Shown here one piece after another: positions 1-7,878 of a DNA stretch of 56,425 nt (position 1 is the first letter of the stretch; the number at the start of each line of letters is the position of its first letter). The notes below the pieces were generated by a model that worked only from the letters and a program-made list of their open reading frames with translations, was not told the DNA's origin and did not search any database. This stretch comes from Chromatiaceae bacterium (GTDB lineage Bacteria; Pseudomonadota; Gammaproteobacteria; Chromatiales; Chromatiaceae). A program made the position numbers and the translations under genes. The stretch lies in the NCBI GenBank assembly GCA_013426805.1, contig JACDZG010000039.1, positions 1 through 56,425 of the forward strand, read 5' to 3'.

Positions 1-87
1 TCGCAAGATGCTGAAATATAAGTATATCACAACCTACTGAGATCCCGAAGAGCCTTCACGCGTAAGAACGACCAGCGCGAAAACCTA

Positions 88-1575
88 TTACGCCCGGCGT
101 TGTTGGGGAGGAACACCGCCCCGGCGTAAAATGCCCGCGCGGACCCGGAAGATGTCGGGTACGTCGATCTTGCCGTTCTTGCGCACATCCATCACGCCGA
201 TGTCTTGCAGGAGTTTGAGGAGGGAGGCCATTTGACCATCATCCGTCTCAAACATATTCGCCAAAACGAGATCGATTGGCGCACGGGTACCGGTATATCG
301 GTCAAGAATCTCCTTCACTACACCGGCTGACCGCCAACGACTGTAGATCTCGTCTTTCAACGCGGGCACCGAGGCACCATGCAAGGGTTCCAATGCCTGG
401 GACACCCAGGGATAATCCTCTTGTAATTCCGCCAGACGATGATCGGAAGCGACGCGGACGCCGTTATTGATGTCGTTGAAGTCGATAGCCGACGCAGTGG
501 GGGCGTGCGCATGATCCGCGGCGGCCTTGAGTGCCTTCAGGAAGGTCCTCGGCGATACCTCGCCGCGCGCGTCGCTCAGGTGCAGAGGCATCGAGGTATA
601 GGGAACACCGCGGTTTTTTCCCCTCCCCATAAACGCCCCGGCAATCACTTCGAACACCCGCCGCTGCTGATCTTCGCTGGTAACCAAGTCCTGAGGTAAT
701 CTGGACGGATGGTTCGATCTGGGGACAATCCCGAAACCCCGACAAACCGCCCGCATCGCCTTGGTTGATACGGGGGATCGCAGCAATTCAAAGTACAACA
801 AGCCATATAAGTCGGTGGGATGCCACCGTAGACGCAGGGCCTCACCCCGGATCTTCGAGCCGTCAGGAAATTGGAAGAGTGAGGCATTCTCGAATTGGTC
901 AGGGCGCATGAAGATCTTGAGCCGGATCGCCTTGTAGCTCTTCATTGCCAATGCGGTCTGTAGCAACCCTTTGGTCAACTCGTTGATGCGACTCCAATCG
1001 TCAGCCATCTGCTCCAGTTGATCAAAGAGAATCAGCACGCGCTCTTTCTTTTCACTCAATACGCGGTCCGCGTTCCGAAACAGCGCCTGCTGATCGTCCG
1101 GGTTGTCCTTGATCCAGGCGATGAGGTCGTTGAATTTGGCAGGTATCGCATGATCGATAATCGGGGCCAGGCAGCGAACGACGGCGGCGCGCCACAGGAG
1201 TAGCGGCAGCGTTTTTGACTTCATACCCGTGATGTGAGCGCTGCTGATCAGTGCATTGCCGCCACCCTCCCCACCGGAGAAACCAAAACGAATCGTCAAA
1301 CCATCGAGTCGGCGCTGATCACGGTATTCGCGATAGCCCTCGGCGATGGCGGAACGCGCCTCGTCGACCGCCAGCGCACTGGCCCAAAAACTCTTGCCCA
1401 CGCCGCGATTGCCTACCACCAGGGCAACATCCGGATTGAGCGCGGCATCATGACCGTACGGAAAGAAGATCTGATCAGGCTCGACCGGGTCCCCGGCGAC
1501 ATGATGTGCGAGGTCAGGCAGTGCTGCCAGACCCGCCCGGATCGCGGTGAGGTCGCCTGACGAAGCGGCAGTCAC
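88..1575 (-). CDS. P-loop NTPase partner of a KGGVGR-type ATPase
   Basis: Predicted 495-aa soluble P-loop ATPase. Walker A is GNRGVGKS near residue 55 and a Walker B-like VLILFDQLEQ lies near residue 180, followed by a long C-terminal region with no repeats or membrane segments. It starts at a GTG that overlaps the stop of the upstream MinD/ParA-like gene by 4 nt (GTGA), so the two are translationally coupled and probably act together. The FDQLEQ Walker B resembles STAND/AAA-type NTPases that sense or remodel partners. I recognise no substrate-specific domain. Pairs of a KGGVGR-variant ATPase and a second ATP-binding protein are known from NTP-dependent conflict systems, but no effector gene is visible next to this pair. 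The function is unassigned. Confidence 0.75.
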   Translation of the reverse strand: MTAASSGDLTAIRAGLAALPDLAHHVAGDPVEPDQIFFPYGHDAALNPDVALVVGNRGVGKSFWASALAVDEARSAIAEGYREYRDQRRLDGLTIRFGFSGGEGGGNALISSAHITGMKSKTLPLLLWRAAVVRCLAPIIDHAIPAKFNDLIAWIKDNPDDQQALFRNADRVLSEKKERVLILFDQLEQMADDWSRINELTKGLLQTALAMKSYKAIRLKIFMRPDQFENASLFQFPDGSKIRGEALRLRWHPTDLYGLLYFELLRSPVSTKAMRAVCRGFGIVPRSNHPSRLPQDLVTSEDQQRRVFEVIAGAFMGRGKNRGVPYTSMPLHLSDARGEVSPRTFLKALKAAADHAHAPTASAIDFNDINNGVRVASDHRLAELQEDYPWVSQALEPLHGASVPALKDEIYSRWRSAGVVKEILDRYTGTRAPIDLVLANMFETDDGQMASLLKLLQDIGVMDVRKNGKIDVPDIFRVRAGILRRGGVPPQQRRA

Positions 1576-2921
1576 GTCCGGCCGTCCCGACTCAACCCGA
1601 GCAAGTCCCAGGCCCGATTCAGGAAATCACCGAATGGTCCGCGATACACGTCAGGGTCCAGGGGCGTGCTATCGGAGGGTGGATCGAACGCCATGTAATC
1701 CGGGTGAAAAGCGACGAACAAGGCGTCATGCGGAACGCCGCGCCCGGTATCAGCGACACCAAAATTGAAGTCAGCAACCTGGACCGATCCATCAGCAGCC
1801 AAGCTTTCCTTATCGTAGAGAAATTCGGCGCAGAGGTCATGCAACTGATCGCGGAAGTCAATCCGCTGCTGGGCCGATGAGGGCGCTTTTGCCTGGACGA
1901 ACGACAGGTGCCCGCGCCAATCCCGGTAGCCACCAGGGCCAGTTCCGAAGCAATGCAGGAGATGGGCGAACAGATAACGATAACTCTGGAAGGTTTGGGG
2001 TTGATCAGCGCCGAAGAACAGGATCTCCGCACCTAGCGCCAGCAATGCCGGCGCACTGGATTCCGCAAGTCCGGCCCGCGCATCGATCAGGATCACGTCA
2101 TATTCGGCACGTGCGGCAAACCGGTCGACCATGTCGCGGACTTGATGGGTAAACGAGATCGGCCCACGGCGGTCCGCATCCTCGACATGCGCTCGGGAGA
2201 GCTTCGCCAGCATGTGCTCCGGGTGCTGGTCGGTCACCCGTCCGACCACCGGTACCACATCAACCGAGCCATCAGTGAACGGGCTGACACCGACGAAATC
2301 GAAGAGGTCCTCGTCGGCCACACCGCCCAAGCCGTTCTCAACGAGATAGTCCAATACGCCATAGTTGGGGCGCCGATCCTGCGCCGGGTCCGCTGATGCA
2401 TCCAGCAGCATGAATCCGATGCCGGGGGCCTCCAAGTCCAGATCAATAGCGAGCGCCTTGAGTCCATGTCGCGCCAGATCCGCGGCCAACACTGCCAGGG
2501 CCGTCGAGCGTCCAACGCCGCCCTTGAGAGAACTGAACACCAACCTCGGGGGGCCAGCCTGCGGCACCGGTTCCGGAGGAACCATCCAGTCCGCACCGAC
2601 GAAACGGCGGTCCACCATACGGATGTTCCGCGGCCCCTCTGCCGGACGGCCAGGCAGCGCGACAGGAATCTCGCGGGCCGCTTGATCCTTGACCAAGGCG
2701 GCCGCCATCCGCCCATCAATAACCGGCCGCATGGACGCATAGGCACCCAAGGTCTTGCGCAAGCTGGCTGCGAGGGCCTGTGCATCGGGCAGCGACTCAC
2801 GGGCGACCATCAGGCGGCCTTCCCCATCGCGCAAGAAGACCGTCGCGTCGTCGAGCGGAACCCCTGCCGCCTCGACCTCAGCCACCAGGCGCCCCAGGCT
2901 TTCGTGAAATCGCAATGTCAC
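1572..2921 (-). CDS. MinD/ParA-like ATPase, KGGVGR variant
   Basis: A 449-aa protein with about 140 N-terminal residues of unknown fold, followed by a SIMIBI-class ATPase domain. The deviant Walker A SSLKGGVGRST has Arg where canonical MinD/ParA has Lys. It is followed by IDLDLEAPG (switch I region) and YDVILIDARAGL (Walker B). GTG start at 2921 with GAGGAT placed 6-7 nt upstream. The stop overlaps the next P-loop gene by 4 nt. The KGGVGR variant is an established subgroup distinct from chromosome-partition ParA, and no parB or centromere-like repeats are present, so a partition role is unlikely. A role in a multi-ATPase sensing or conflict system is inference. Confidence 0.8.
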   Translation of the reverse strand: MTLRFHESLGRLVAEVEAAGVPLDDATVFLRDGEGRLMVARESLPDAQALAASLRKTLGAYASMRPVIDGRMAAALVKDQAAREIPVALPGRPAEGPRNIRMVDRRFVGADWMVPPEPVPQAGPPRLVFSSLKGGVGRSTALAVLAADLARHGLKALAIDLDLEAPGIGFMLLDASADPAQDRRPNYGVLDYLVENGLGGVADEDLFDFVGVSPFTDGSVDVVPVVGRVTDQHPEHMLAKLSRAHVEDADRRGPISFTHQVRDMVDRFAARAEYDVILIDARAGLAESSAPALLALGAEILFFGADQPQTFQSYRYLFAHLLHCFGTGPGGYRDWRGHLSFVQAKAPSSAQQRIDFRDQLHDLCAEFLYDKESLAADGSVQVADFNFGVADTGRGVPHDALFVAFHPDYMAFDPPSDSTPLDPDVYRGPFGDFLNRAWDLLGLSRDGRT

Positions 2922-2931
2922 CAGGGTATCC

Positions 2932-3054
2932 TCAGACCATCAGCACGAGCCGCCGCAGGAACAGGTCGGCATCCTGCGCCCAGCGCGCGCAATCAGCGGG
3001 GTCCACCGGGGTGCATTGGTCATCGGCGTAGCGGATGCCGCTCGGCCGCGACAC
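2932..3054 (-). CDS. possible 40-aa ORF or remnant of an upstream operon gene
   Basis: A short open frame begins at a GTG and ends 10 nt before the start of the KGGVGR ATPase, whose Shine-Dalgarno overlaps its stop codon. That spacing is typical of a true upstream operon gene. The frame is closed by a TGA only six codons before the GTG, so it may be the truncated tail of a longer lost gene, perhaps the missing effector. The peptide (…CARWAQDADLFLRRLVL…) matches nothing I recognise. Low confidence. Confidence 0.25.
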   Translation of the reverse strand: MSRPSGIRYADDQCTPVDPADCARWAQDADLFLRRLVLMV

Positions 3055-3329
3055 TGTATCGCTCGGTCATGTGCTTTCCCCGAATGGCGGACACGAAACG
3101 CGCCCGCGGCAAAACATCGATACTCAGTGATCTCGGCGTAACCACGGCTTCAGGGGAAACCGCATCCGATACACCCGAGTCAGCTCGGAAGTATCCGGAC
3201 TGTCGATCGTCCGGTCAACTTTGCTGATTTCCGTGCGGACCGATCAAGATAACGAAGTTGCGGCAGATGGATCGCTTGCGCGAGCCGAATCTTGAGGTGC
3301 CGGCCAGCAGCTCTAGGCGGAAGCGGGTA
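3055..3329. other. spacer without a recognisable gene
   Basis: Lies between the ATPase pair and btaB. Open frames here are short and unconvincing. No terminator, repeat or promoter could be recognised. It may hold remains of the gene that preceded the KGGVGR ATPase. Confidence 0.4.
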
Positions 3330-4061
3330 CTAAGATGCAGACCCGCCAGGCAGACGCCCGACAAAGACATAGTAAGGAACGCGCAGCCCCGGCAAATAGG
3401 GCACCGCCGCACGGTGTTCCGACAACTGATGGTCGGGCAGCAACCCGCGCAGGGCGCGCAGGTGGTCCGGCGTGGGCCGCACCCCGTCGTGCGCGAACCA
3501 GCGCGGCCAGAACCAGCGGGTCAAGGCGCCGTGCCGCACCAGCCCCGGCGCGGGCGCGACATCCGAGCAGTAGAAGTCGACGACGCCCAGGGCGCCGCCC
3601 GGCTTGAGCATGGCAAGCGCGTTGCGCAGCGCGGCCGCCCAGTCCGGGATCATGGTCAGCGAATAGGAGAAGTAAACCAGATCGACCGGCGCCGCCGGGC
3701 GATAGGTGCAGGCATCGGCCTCCACCACCCGCACATTGGGCAGACCGCGGGTCCGCCGCCGCGCCTGCTCCAGCAGTGCCGGGCACAGGTCGACCAGCGT
3801 AACCGACCCCAGGGTCGCCAGGCGCTCGCCCAGAAATCCCAGATTGCGCCCGGTGCCGGCACCCAGTTCGACCACCGCCGCGCCGGGTTCGGGAGCCAAC
3901 CGCTCCATCAACTCCGCCCGGCCGTGCAGAAGCCGTTCACGAAACGCGTCATAGTGCGCGGCCTGGGGACCGTAGAAGCCTTGCAGCCGTTCAGCCAGGG
4001 TGCCGCGACGGGGCTGGCCGCGCACCAGCCGCCACAGGACCTGGGCATCGCTGACGCCCAT
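3330..4061 (-). CDS. btaB: BtaB, SAM-dependent N-methyltransferase of betaine-lipid synthesis
   Basis: A 243-aa class I methyltransferase. Motif I is VVELGAGTGRNLGFLG, and DACTYR and the post-motif stretch PVDLVYFSYSLTMIPDW are clear. BtaB methylates the amino group of diacylglyceryl-homoserine three times to give the phosphorus-free lipid DGTS. The ATG at 4061 is chosen because it lies 2 nt after the stop of btaA, as in a coupled operon; the open frame extends further into btaA but that is a shadow. The assignment rests on the methyltransferase motifs together with the adjacent, clearly recognisable btaA. Confidence 0.88.
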   Translation of the reverse strand: MGVSDAQVLWRLVRGQPRRGTLAERLQGFYGPQAAHYDAFRERLLHGRAELMERLAPEPGAAVVELGAGTGRNLGFLGERLATLGSVTLVDLCPALLEQARRRTRGLPNVRVVEADACTYRPAAPVDLVYFSYSLTMIPDWAAALRNALAMLKPGGALGVVDFYCSDVAPAPGLVRHGALTRWFWPRWFAHDGVRPTPDHLRALRGLLPDHQLSEHRAAVPYLPGLRVPYYVFVGRLPGGSAS

Positions 4062-4063
4062 GG

Positions 4064-5263
4064 TCAGGCCCCGGCCAGGTCGGCGACATGGAAACCGGCA
4101 TAGGTGTGCACCCGGTCCTGACGCTGCAGATCGCGGGCCATGGCGTCGTGGAAGACCAGGCGTTCGCGCAGTCGCGTGCGTTGTGCGCCAAGTTCGATCA
4201 GGTCCAGATAGGCCGGAGCCGCATGGGCGCTGCGGAAGATCACCCGCGCCCCCGGCGCGGCGCGGTCCAGGATGGCGGTCCACTCCTCCGCCAGCGCCTC
4301 CGGGTAATAGGAACTCATCCAGTCCATGTGATCGAGCAGCACGAACTTGGAAATGCGCTCAGGGGTCGACTGGAGAAAGGCGGTCACGGTACAGGTATGA
4401 GGCTCCACCCGAGCGGCGAGACCCGCTTTGAGGGCCTGGAAATTGTCGCGCTTCAGGTACTCCGGACAGCAGCTTTGCGTGTAATGCCCATTGATGTAGA
4501 CAGTCCAGAAATAGTTGGTCCAGACCGGCAACTCGCGGAACACATACTCGACCGCCTCGCGGATGAAACCCGCCACCCCGCGGTGATGCTGCGCCTGGAC
4601 CTGGCGACGCTGGGCATAGGGCACCCCCAGCATACTCATGGTCAGTTGACGCGACAGGGTCCAATTCATTCCCGGTCCCCACATCAGCGGCTGGACCCGG
4701 GTGTCATAGATGGTCCGCTGATCCTCCAGGCTGTCGGCCTGAAACAGCTCCCCGACGCTCGCGGCCAGGCGCGGGCGGACCTTGAGGTAGGTGTGAAAGG
4801 CGCGGGCCACGGTGCCGGCCAGCCCCTGGAAATAGAAGCTCCCCTGCCGGCGACTGAACCAATGCAGCCGATCGTCCCAAAACTGTTGGGCGAACGGCGA
4901 GAGATCGGCACGCAGGCTGTCATGATAGACCTCGCGGAAACCGTCGTGGACGCCGCTGCCGAACAAGGCAAAGAAGTCATCGAAGGCGAGGCGCCGGATA
5001 CCCGACAATTTGAGTTCCAGCAGCGCCGTCTGCCGCGGATTGGCGTCCACCGCGTGGATACGCCGCGGCCCAGCCAAAGCATAATCGAGCACGTTACACC
5101 CGGCGCTGGTGATCACCAACAGGGTATCATCCGGCCGCAGGTCCAGCGCGATGCGGTCCACCGCGGGATCCTCCCAGCAGGTGTTGTACACCAGTGACCT
5201 GGCATAGATGGCGTTGAAGACGGCCTGGTCGATACGATCACGAAGGGTAAGGGCTGCTTTCAC
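4064..5263 (-). CDS. btaA: BtaA, SAM:diacylglycerol 3-amino-3-carboxypropyltransferase
   Basis: A 399-aa member of the DUF3419/BtaA family. The N-terminal signature is SLVYNTCWEDPAVDR, followed by TSAGCNVLDYAL and VDANPRQTALLELK. BtaA transfers the homoserine moiety of SAM to diacylglycerol, the first step of DGTS betaine-lipid synthesis, which lets cells replace phospholipids when phosphate is scarce. The GTG at 5263 (VKAALTLRD) is preferred because it places the conserved region at the usual distance and clears the regulatory region. A TTG at 5268 is possible. The longer frame reaching 5821 runs into phoB and is spurious. Divergent from phoB, with a four-half-site Pho box upstream. Confidence 0.9.
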   Translation of the reverse strand: MKAALTLRDRIDQAVFNAIYARSLVYNTCWEDPAVDRIALDLRPDDTLLVITSAGCNVLDYALAGPRRIHAVDANPRQTALLELKLSGIRRLAFDDFFALFGSGVHDGFREVYHDSLRADLSPFAQQFWDDRLHWFSRRQGSFYFQGLAGTVARAFHTYLKVRPRLAASVGELFQADSLEDQRTIYDTRVQPLMWGPGMNWTLSRQLTMSMLGVPYAQRRQVQAQHHRGVAGFIREAVEYVFRELPVWTNYFWTVYINGHYTQSCCPEYLKRDNFQALKAGLAARVEPHTCTVTAFLQSTPERISKFVLLDHMDWMSSYYPEALAEEWTAILDRAAPGARVIFRSAHAAPAYLDLIELGAQRTRLRERLVFHDAMARDLQRQDRVHTYAGFHVADLAGA

Positions 5264-5330
5264 GGCAAGTCTCTGGATGAGGTCGTGGGGATCGGCTGGG
5301 GCGCAAGTCGGAAGAGTGTACCGACCGCAA

Positions 5331-5369
5331 GTGACCTGGCGATGACTCCCTGATGACCGTGATGTGACC
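5331..5369 (-). promoter_or_regulatory. tandem Pho boxes and promoter of btaAB
   Basis: On the minus strand GTCA occurs four times with an exact 11-bp period (plus-strand TGAC at 5332, 5343, 5354 and 5365). This is the architecture of PhoB sites, which are 7-bp half-sites plus 4-bp spacers. Half-sites read GGTCACA, GGTCATC, AGTCATC and GGTCACT against the consensus CTGTCAT. A TACACT hexamer (5315-5320) lies about 11 nt downstream, the usual place for the -10 of a PhoB-activated promoter. The orientation points at btaA. Confidence 0.8.
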
Positions 5370-5397
5370 CCGTTCCACTCTGGATGCCGGGGCACCG

Positions 5398-5431
5398 TGG
5401 TCATCGAACCGTAACCCGTTGTACATAGAAT
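5398..5431 (+). promoter_or_regulatory. candidate Pho box and -10 of phoBR
   Basis: Plus-strand GGTCAT (5399-5404) is followed 11 bp later by CGTAAC (5410-5415), one good and one poor PhoB half-site. A TAGAAT -10-like hexamer lies at 5426-5431. This suggests PhoB autoregulation with a leader of about 110 nt, but it is weaker than the btaA-facing array. Confidence 0.5.
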
Positions 5432-5546
5432 CCCGGCTTGCACCCGCCCCGGCGCACATCGGGGCGACCCCGTGTCGCCACGAACCAGGTGACGCCACCG
5501 AAACACCACTGAGACGACACCCCGACTATCGCAGGACCGCAGCACC

Positions 5547-6233
5547 ATGACCACCATCCTTGTCGTCGACGATGAACCGGACATCCGCGAGGTGATCCGC
5601 TTTACACTGGAAAACGCGGGCTTCGACGTGATCGAAGCCGGACACGCGGACGAGGCACGCAAACAACTGACGATCGAGAACCCGGATCTGATCCTGCTGG
5701 ACTGGATGCTCCCCGGCCGCTCCGGACTGGAGTTGGCCCAACAACTCAAACAAAGCCCCAAGACCCGCACGCTGCCGATCATTATGGTCAGCGCGCGCGG
5801 CGAGGAAGAGGACCGCGTCAAAGGGCTGGATACCGGCGCCGACGACTATATTTCAAAGCCTTTCTCGCCGCGCGAAATGGTCGCCCGCATCAACGCCGTG
5901 CTGCGCCGCGCCCGGCCGGATGAGTGCGCCGAGGAGATCGAGATCGGCGGACTGCGCATCGACAATGTGAGTCACCGGGTCAGTGCCGAAGGCACTCCGG
6001 TCGAAGTCGCACCCACCGAGTATCGGCTGCTGCACTTCCTGATGACCCACACCGACCGCGCCTTCAGCCGTTCCCAGTTACTCGATCAGGTCTGGGGCGA
6101 TCAGGTTTATGTGGAGGAACGGACGGTCGACGTGCATGTGCGGCGCCTGCGCAAGGCGCTGGAGCCGACCGGACATGACCGACTCCTGCAAACCGTGCGC
6201 GGCGTCGGCTACCGCCTGTCCGATAAGACCTGA
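5547..6233 (+). CDS. phoB: PhoB, phosphate regulon response regulator
   Basis: A 228-aa OmpR/PhoB-type regulator. The receiver domain (about 1-120) has acidic residues VDDE at 8-10, phosphoacceptor D52 in [10 protein letters not shown] in VSAR and K in YISKPF. The winged-helix DNA-binding domain (about 128-226) contains [32 protein letters not shown] and the ending [33 protein letters not shown] and VEERTVDVH are typical of PhoB itself rather than of OmpR paralogues. Two nt separate it from phoR. It probably binds the Pho boxes upstream and activates btaAB. Confidence 0.95.
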   Translation: MTTILVVDDEPDIREVIRFTLENAGFDVIEAGHADEARKQLTIENPDLILLDWMLPGRSGLELAQQLKQSPKTRTLPIIMVSARGEEEDRVKGLDTGADDYISKPFSPREMVARINAVLRRARPDECAEEIEIGGLRIDNVSHRVSAEGTPVEVAPTEYRLLHFLMTHTDRAFSRSQLLDQVWGDQVYVEERTVDVHVRRLRKALEPTGHDRLLQTVRGVGYRLSDKT

Positions 6234-6235
6234 CC

Positions 6236-7588
6236 GTGAACTTCGAGCTGGGCCTCCTGGCGCTTGCCGCCGCACTGGGTGTAACGCTGCTCCTGTTCGG
6301 TGTCCCGCCGGACTGGGTCTGGCCGCTGGTGCTGCTGCCCTATGCCGCGCGCCATCTGTATCACCTGCTGCGGCTGGTCCGCTTGATCCGTCGCCAGCAC
6401 CGCCTGGTGCCGCCCTTCCCGCGCGGCCCCTGGGGCGACATCTATCGCGGCATCGCCCAGCATCAGCAGCGCGGGCGCAAGCGGCGCAAGCGCCAGATCC
6501 GCTCGAGCCGCCGTTTCCGCGAGGCCGCGGACGCGGTGCCCGACGCCCTGGTGACGCTGAACAAACTGCAGCAGATCGACTGGGCCAACCCGGCTGCCGC
6601 CGAACTGCTCGATATCCATTGGCCGCGCGACGACGGCCGCCGACTCGTCGATCGCATCGACCATCCGGAACTGGTGACCTTCATCGAAACCGGCGAGTAC
6701 ATGCGCCCGCTCGACATCACCCCCGCGCATAACCGCGCCCTGACCTTGTCGCTGCGGATCGCGCCTTTCGGCGAACGCAAACGCCAGCGGCTCGTGGTCG
6801 CCCGCGACATTACCAAGGTCTATCACCTCGATATGATCCGACGGGACTTCGTGGCCAACGCCTCCCATGAACTGCGTACCCCGCTGACGGTGATTACCGG
6901 GTTCCTGGAAAACCTGGCGGACGCCCCGGCCACCCCGCCCGCGCACCGTCGACCGCTCACCCTGATGCAGCACCAGGCCGAGCGCATGCGTTCCATCATC
7001 GACGACCTGCTGACGCTGTCGCGGCTCGAGATGGACGACCAGGACACCAAACAGGTGCCGGTCGACGTCGCCCTGGATCTAGCCCACATCGTCCATGAAT
7101 CCGAGACCCTGAGCGTTGGCCGACACCACTTCAGGGTCGCCGTGGACGCGAGCCTGCTGCTGATCGGCAATCCGGTCGAACTGCGCAGCGTTTTCGCCAA
7201 TCTGATTCACAACGCGGTGCGCCATACGCCCGACAGCACCACCATCGATATCCGCTGGACCGCGGAGGCGGACGGTCCGCTGTTCACGGTGACGGACGAC
7301 GGCGAGGGCATCCCGGCGGAGCACCTGCCGCGACTCACCGAGCGCTTCTACCGCGTGGACCGCGGTCGCTCGCGCGCCTCCGGCGGCACCGGGCTCGGGC
7401 TTGCGATCGTCAAGCACGTGCTCAAACGGCACGGCGGCCGGCTCCTGATCGCCAGCACCCTGGGCGTCGGCTCCCGGTTCGCCTGCCAGTTCCCCCCGGC
7501 GCGGGGAATGGTGCGGCAGCAAACCGAACAGGACCTGGAGTGTATTCGCCGCGTCACCACGCCTGAGGCGGAGCGCGACTGTTCTTGA
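6236..7588 (+). CDS. phoR: PhoR, phosphate regulon sensor histidine kinase
   Basis: A 450-aa membrane-bound kinase starting at GTG 6236, 2 nt after phoB. An N-terminal hydrophobic hairpin (about 5-45) is followed by an Arg/Lys-rich linker and a PAS domain (about 95-195, ARDITKVYHLD at its end). The HisKA domain carries H211 in VANASHELRTPLTVI, then HATPase_c with N box NLIHNAVRHT, G1 TDDGEGIP and GGTGLGLAIVKHV. The RRDFVANASHELRTPL H-box is the PhoR form. It senses phosphate status through PstSCAB-PhoU, which is not encoded here. Confidence 0.95.
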   Translation: MNFELGLLALAAALGVTLLLFGVPPDWVWPLVLLPYAARHLYHLLRLVRLIRRQHRLVPPFPRGPWGDIYRGIAQHQQRGRKRRKRQIRSSRRFREAADAVPDALVTLNKLQQIDWANPAAAELLDIHWPRDDGRRLVDRIDHPELVTFIETGEYMRPLDITPAHNRALTLSLRIAPFGERKRQRLVVARDITKVYHLDMIRRDFVANASHELRTPLTVITGFLENLADAPATPPAHRRPLTLMQHQAERMRSIIDDLLTLSRLEMDDQDTKQVPVDVALDLAHIVHESETLSVGRHHFRVAVDASLLLIGNPVELRSVFANLIHNAVRHTPDSTTIDIRWTAEADGPLFTVTDDGEGIPAEHLPRLTERFYRVDRGRSRASGGTGLGLAIVKHVLKRHGGRLLIASTLGVGSRFACQFPPARGMVRQQTEQDLECIRRVTTPEAERDCS

Positions 7589-7878
7589 GCCCGGACAGCC
7601 GCTCGCCCGGCGTTCACGGCGTCGACCTGGTACGCAACGCCACGGCTGAAGTCGTGGACTCCAGCGGTTATAGTCCCGGTTCCGGTTGTCTCGACCCGCC
7701 AGGACTGGCAGAATCAAGAAGGCTGAAGCCTTGGACTCCGGGCGTCTTGGGTCGCGTGCCGCCTGATTCATGGACCCCGTGTGGCTGCCGATACCAATCG
7801 ACTGACGACTCGACTGATCGCTTCCCTTAGGAACGCGCACCCCGACGCCCTGCCGCGCCTCACGGACCGTCGGCAGCC
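7589..7878. repeat. spacer with two copies of a GGCTGAAG...TGGACTCC element
   Basis: Two related stretches share GGCTGAAGnCnTGGACTCC, at about 7645-7664 and 7720-7740. The first sits inside a small palindrome (CCACGGCTgaagtCGTGG). These look like fragments of a dispersed repeat rather than genes. No clear promoter for the following kinase gene was recognised. Confidence 0.4.

Noticed and set aside
1572-2921. Plasmid or chromosome partition ParA
   Set aside because: The Walker A is KGGVGR rather than KGGVGKT, there is no parB or parS-like repeat, and the partner is a second P-loop ATPase.
4088-5197. 369-aa open frame on the plus strand
   Set aside because: It lies wholly opposite btaA, which has clear family motifs. 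It is Arg/Gly-rich and typical of a high-GC antisense shadow.
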